Shown here: positions 35,827-37,817 of the stretch, piece by piece
Position numbering within the stretch: position 1 is the first letter of the stretch
How the letters are laid out: each line of letters begins with the position of its first letter
DNA from: Ramlibacter tataouinensis
Lineage (GTDB): Bacteria; Pseudomonadota; Gammaproteobacteria; Burkholderiales; Burkholderiaceae_C
Direction of reading: 5' to 3'
DNA length: 37,817 nt
NCBI GenBank assembly: GCA_002427815.1
Contig: DIZF01000020.1
Coordinates: 124,579-162,395 of the forward strand
Made by a program: the position numbers and the translations under genes
Notes under the pieces: generated by a model
What the model saw: the letters and a program-made list of their open reading frames with translations, nothing else
Databases searched by the model: none
What the model was told of the DNA's origin: nothing

Positions 35827-37191
35827 TTATCGGCCGGCGCTTGGCAGCGCGGCCAACCCGAGCTCGGCGACGCCCAATGTCTCCAGTCGCCACAGCTTGT
35901 CGAGAAGCGTGCGCGCGGAGGCCGTACCGATGATGGGCGGCGCCAGCTCCATAAACTTGTCGTTGAGGTCCGCGTCGGACAGCGGCGCTTCGGGATCGCC
36001 CTTTCGGTAGGGCGCGAACTGCTCGATGACGCGTCCGTCCTTCATGCTCATCTTGACGCGCGCGGCCCGCATGACGGGGAATTTCGCGCTGAACTCGGGG
36101 TCGTTGTTCAGCCTGGTTTTCGCCATCAGGCTCCGGATCGAGGGATCGGCCAGCCGCTCCGCGGTGAACGCGCCAAGGCGCACGGAGCCATGCAGCAGCG
36201 CATGGCTCACGACATAAGGCAGGCTGAATTTCGCCTCGAACGCCGTCTGGGGCTCGAAGTTTCCCGTGACGTCGAGCGCTGTCTTGTACGTGTCGACAGT
36301 GACCGACTCGATCTGTGCTGCATCCAGCTGATGCTGAGCCCTGATGTCCAGCATCGCATCAATGGCGGCAAACGTGTGGCCGCAGCAGCCGTGATTCTTC
36401 TGGGTGATCGCCATGATGTTGTAGCGCTCTCCCAGCTCGGCCGTCGCTTCGTCCCATTTGGGATTGACCGACATGGCGGCGCCGAACCCGGCGTCACCTT
36501 CAAGAATGTCCAGGGCGCCGGTCACGCCGTGTGCCGCAGCGGTGGCCGCTGTCACGCCGACCCAAGCCGCATGACCGGCGTGCAAGGCCTTGGTCATCGC
36601 ATCGGAGCGGAATGCCTGCTGCAACCCGGAGGCGAACGTCGTCGCAGTCGCCAGTGCATGGCGCATCACATCGCTGTTCGAGCCGCCCTGGAGCAGCGCC
36701 GCGACCGCAGCCGAACTGCCGAAACAGCCCACCGTCCCGGTGGTGTGAAAGAAGCGGTAGTGGGACGGCTGGACAGCGGCGCCGATGCGGGTCGAAATCT
36801 CGTAGCCGATCGTGATCGCCTTTAGCAGGTCCGCGCCGCTGCTCGCACGATCCTCTGCGACCGCCAGCGCGGCGGCAATCGTCGGACAGCCCGGGTGATA
36901 GACGGCGTCACGGAAGATGTCGTCGAATTCAACCGCGTGCGAGACACTGCCGTTGATCCACGCAGCGGTGCCGGGATGGCTCGTGGTCTGAAGGCCGGGC
37001 AGGCTGGAGCGACCGTGGCCGAGCTCGCTGCTGTGTGCGCGCAGGAGGTTTGGCGCCGGCGCGACGACGGTCCCGGGAAACAGCGCCGAGAACCAGTCGA
37101 TCAGCGCGCGCTTCGCGTGGTGCACCACGTCGTCACGAAGCGGCCGGCCCAGCTCCAGGCTCGCGTACTCGGCAAACTTATCTACGATCAT
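35827..37191 (-). CDS. MmgE/PrpD family protein
   Basis: A 454-residue MmgE/PrpD protein. The family includes 2-methylcitrate dehydratase, cis-aconitate decarboxylase and other carbon-lyases. Recognisable blocks are AKRALIDWFSALFPG near 26-40, AAWINGSVSHAVEFDDIFRDAVYHPG near 75-100, KALHAGHAAWVGVTAATAA near 203 and NHGCCGHTFAAIDAML near 258. It has no methylcitrate genes nearby, so a dehydratase or isomerase acting on another hydroxyacid is more likely. It is the first gene of the operon and its ATG lies 54 bases from the LysR operator at 37245. Confidence 0.92.
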   Translation of the reverse strand: MIVDKFAEYASLELGRPLRDDVVHHAKRALIDWFSALFPGTVVAPAPNLLRAHSSELGHGRSSLPGLQTTSHPGTAAWINGSVSHAVEFDDIFRDAVYHPGCPTIAAALAVAEDRASSGADLLKAITIGYEISTRIGAAVQPSHYRFFHTTGTVGCFGSSAAVAALLQGGSNSDVMRHALATATTFASGLQQAFRSDAMTKALHAGHAAWVGVTAATAAAHGVTGALDILEGDAGFGAAMSVNPKWDEATAELGERYNIMAITQKNHGCCGHTFAAIDAMLDIRAQHQLDAAQIESVTVDTYKTALDVTGNFEPQTAFEAKFSLPYVVSHALLHGSVRLGAFTAERLADPSIRSLMAKTRLNNDPEFSAKFPVMRAARVKMSMKDGRVIEQFAPYRKGDPEAPLSDADLNDKFMELAPPIIGTASARTLLDKLWRLETLGVAELGLAALPSAGR

Positions 37192-37219
37192 TTGACAATC
37201 TCATGTCAGTCATGGTCGA

Positions 37220-37248
37220 AGGATAGACGTCCCGATTCTTAGCGACAA
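37220..37248 (-). promoter_or_regulatory. Sigma70-type promoter of the prpD-hyuA-hyuB-Bug operon
   Basis: Reading leftward, -35 TTGTCG (37243-37248) and -10 TATCCT (37220-37225) are 17 bases apart. As in the decarboxylase promoter, the first four bases of the -35 box are the end of the 26-bp operator. Confidence 0.6.
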
Positions 37249-37270
37249 TTGAAAAATAAAGATGGATTGT
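37245..37270. promoter_or_regulatory. Second copy of the LysR operator
   Basis: ACAATTGA-N10-TGGATTGT has the same total length as the operator at 30010. One half is identical and the other keeps ACAAT plus the last A. It is 54 bases from the prpD ATG; the first copy is 52 bases from the decarboxylase ATG. Confidence 0.65.
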
Positions 37271-37312
37271 GCGGAGGCACGAATAGCCGCGAGCGAAGAT
37301 TGATCGTCGGCA

Positions 37313-37379
37313 CTTCGACAGGCTCAGTGAGAACGGGCCGAACGGAGCTCAACGCCTGTTCGGGTTCAGCTTGTCGAAG
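37313..37379. repeat. REP-like imperfect palindrome
   Basis: The left arm CTTCGACAGGCTCAG (then TGAGAACGGGC, 37313-37338) pairs with the right arm at 37354-37379 ending CTTGTCGAAG across a 15-base loop. CTTCGACA-GCTCAG palindromes are familiar as dispersed extragenic repeats in many Proteobacteria. It sits between the prpD promoter region and a Bug remnant. Confidence 0.7.
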
Positions 37380-37399
37380 CCCAGCGCGCTAACGTCGTT

Positions 37400-37732
37400 C
37401 TATTCCGCCTTCGCTCCGGAGAGCTTGATCACGGTGCGAACTTTTCCGTGTCGGCGGCGATGATCTCCGCGAAGTTCTCAGGGGTGGTTCCCCGCGGCAT
37501 GACGCCCAAGCCCTCGAAGCGCTTGCGGACGGCCGGCTCTTGCAGTCCGGCATTGATGGCTTCGCTAAGGGCTGACACGATTTCGCGGCTGGTTCCGCTC
37601 AGCACCAGCACACCGTACCACGGATCCACCTGGAGGCGCGGGTACACCTGTGCTTCGGTCACCACTCGAACCCGTACGCTCCCTTTCGGGTGGGCGGCGG
37701 GCCCGGCGGCTACATGGTGGCTACGTGGTGGC
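37400..37732 (-). pseudogene. C-terminal remnant of a Bug-type receptor with a late frameshift
   Basis: The frame reads VTEAQVYPRLQVDPWYGVLV, SGTSREIVSALSEAINAGLQ and RGTTPENFAEIIAADTEKFA, the last third of a Bug receptor. It then meets TGA at 37429, whereas the next frame continues VIKLSGAKAE and stops at 37400, the normal family ending; one base appears to be lost. Upstream, the normal first two thirds are missing and the reading frame is closed at about 37732 within a small tandem repeat. It is a decayed copy. Confidence 0.8.
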
Positions 37733-37740
37733 TACATGGC
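37708..37740. repeat. 11-bp tandem repeat, three copies
   Basis: GGCTACATGGT, GGCTACGTGGT and GGCTACATGGC follow each other directly, with one or two changes. The repeat lies at the broken 5' edge of the Bug remnant. Confidence 0.75.
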
Positions 37741-37803
37741 CACTTATCTGACCAGATGTTTTTGGCTTCAGCTACAGACTTTGTAGCGCTGAATCGTTTC
37801 TGG

Positions 37804-37817
37804 TGGCGGAGAGGGTC
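37804..37817 (-). tRNA. Probable 3' end of a tRNA-Ser gene, cut by the window edge
   Basis: Reading leftward the last bases are GACCCTCTCCGCCA, which fits the 3' acceptor strand, discriminator G and CCA of a tRNA-Ser. The gene body lies outside the window, so the anticodon cannot be seen. On the leftward strand an imperfect hairpin (37768-37792, TCAGCTACA arms) follows about 12 bases later and might be its terminator, although no T-run follows. Only 14 bases support this call. Confidence 0.45.

Overview
The window is GC-rich, gene-dense DNA that most resembles a betaproteobacterium of the order Burkholderiales, probably Comamonadaceae-like. The main reasons are several Bug-type solute receptors (a family greatly expanded in that order), split hydantoinase genes, many LysR regulators and very tight minus-strand operons with 4-base ATGA/GTGA start-stop overlaps. 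The taxon is inferred from gene content only.

Left part (1-7034). Housekeeping genes read leftward: htpX behind a sigma32-like promoter, a DUF3025 gene, a NYN-domain protein coupled to pyrC, then an orphan restriction remnant (hsdS, a DUF1016 PDDEXK nuclease and a 47-codon scar of hsdR) and a YjiE/HypT-like LysR gene. No intact hsdM or hsdR is present. Middle-left (7089-11834) is a run of nine small leftward genes (haloacid dehalogenase, NTF2-like, VOC, TIKI/TraB-like, C_GCAxxG_C_C, GFA, methyltransferase, YdhR-like, one unknown) that looks like a detoxification or metabolite-processing cluster. Next come an unaccompanied mlaF-like ATPase, ppsA, a divergent Lon protease with a small downstream gene, a lipoyl-like domain that lacks the expected lysine, a broken cheR and a metallo-beta-lactamase-fold hydrolase.

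Right part (20092-37817) is catabolic. A leftward group contains a broken leuC/leuD-like hydro-lyase, an aminotransferase, an ABC importer of the iron/2-aminoethylphosphonate type with fused permease, and a threonine-aldolase-like enzyme. Beside it are a two-subunit TPP-dependent 2-oxoacid decarboxylase and a broken aldehyde dehydrogenase fused in frame to the tail of a Bug receptor. A divergent LysR gene follows, then a Bug receptor, hyuB, hyuA and a MmgE/PrpD gene. The order aminotransferase, decarboxylase, aldehyde dehydrogenase suggests conversion of an amino acid with a polar side chain (for example a sulfonate or phosphonate analogue) to an aldehyde and then an acid; the substrate is not shown by the sequence.

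Two observations stand out. First, a 26-bp operator (ACAATCCA-N10-TGGATTGT) between the decarboxylase and lysR recurs with the same length and the same placement on the -35 box upstream of the prpD-hyuA-hyuB-Bug operon 7 kb away, so one LysR protein probably controls both. Second, at least four genes or gene pairs carry deletion scars that join two different genes (hsdR/hsdM, MBL/cheR, leuC/leuD, ALDH/Bug), three of them with frame changes. The right edge holds a Bug fragment, a REP-like palindrome, an 11-bp tandem repeat and what looks like the 3' end of a tRNA-Ser gene.
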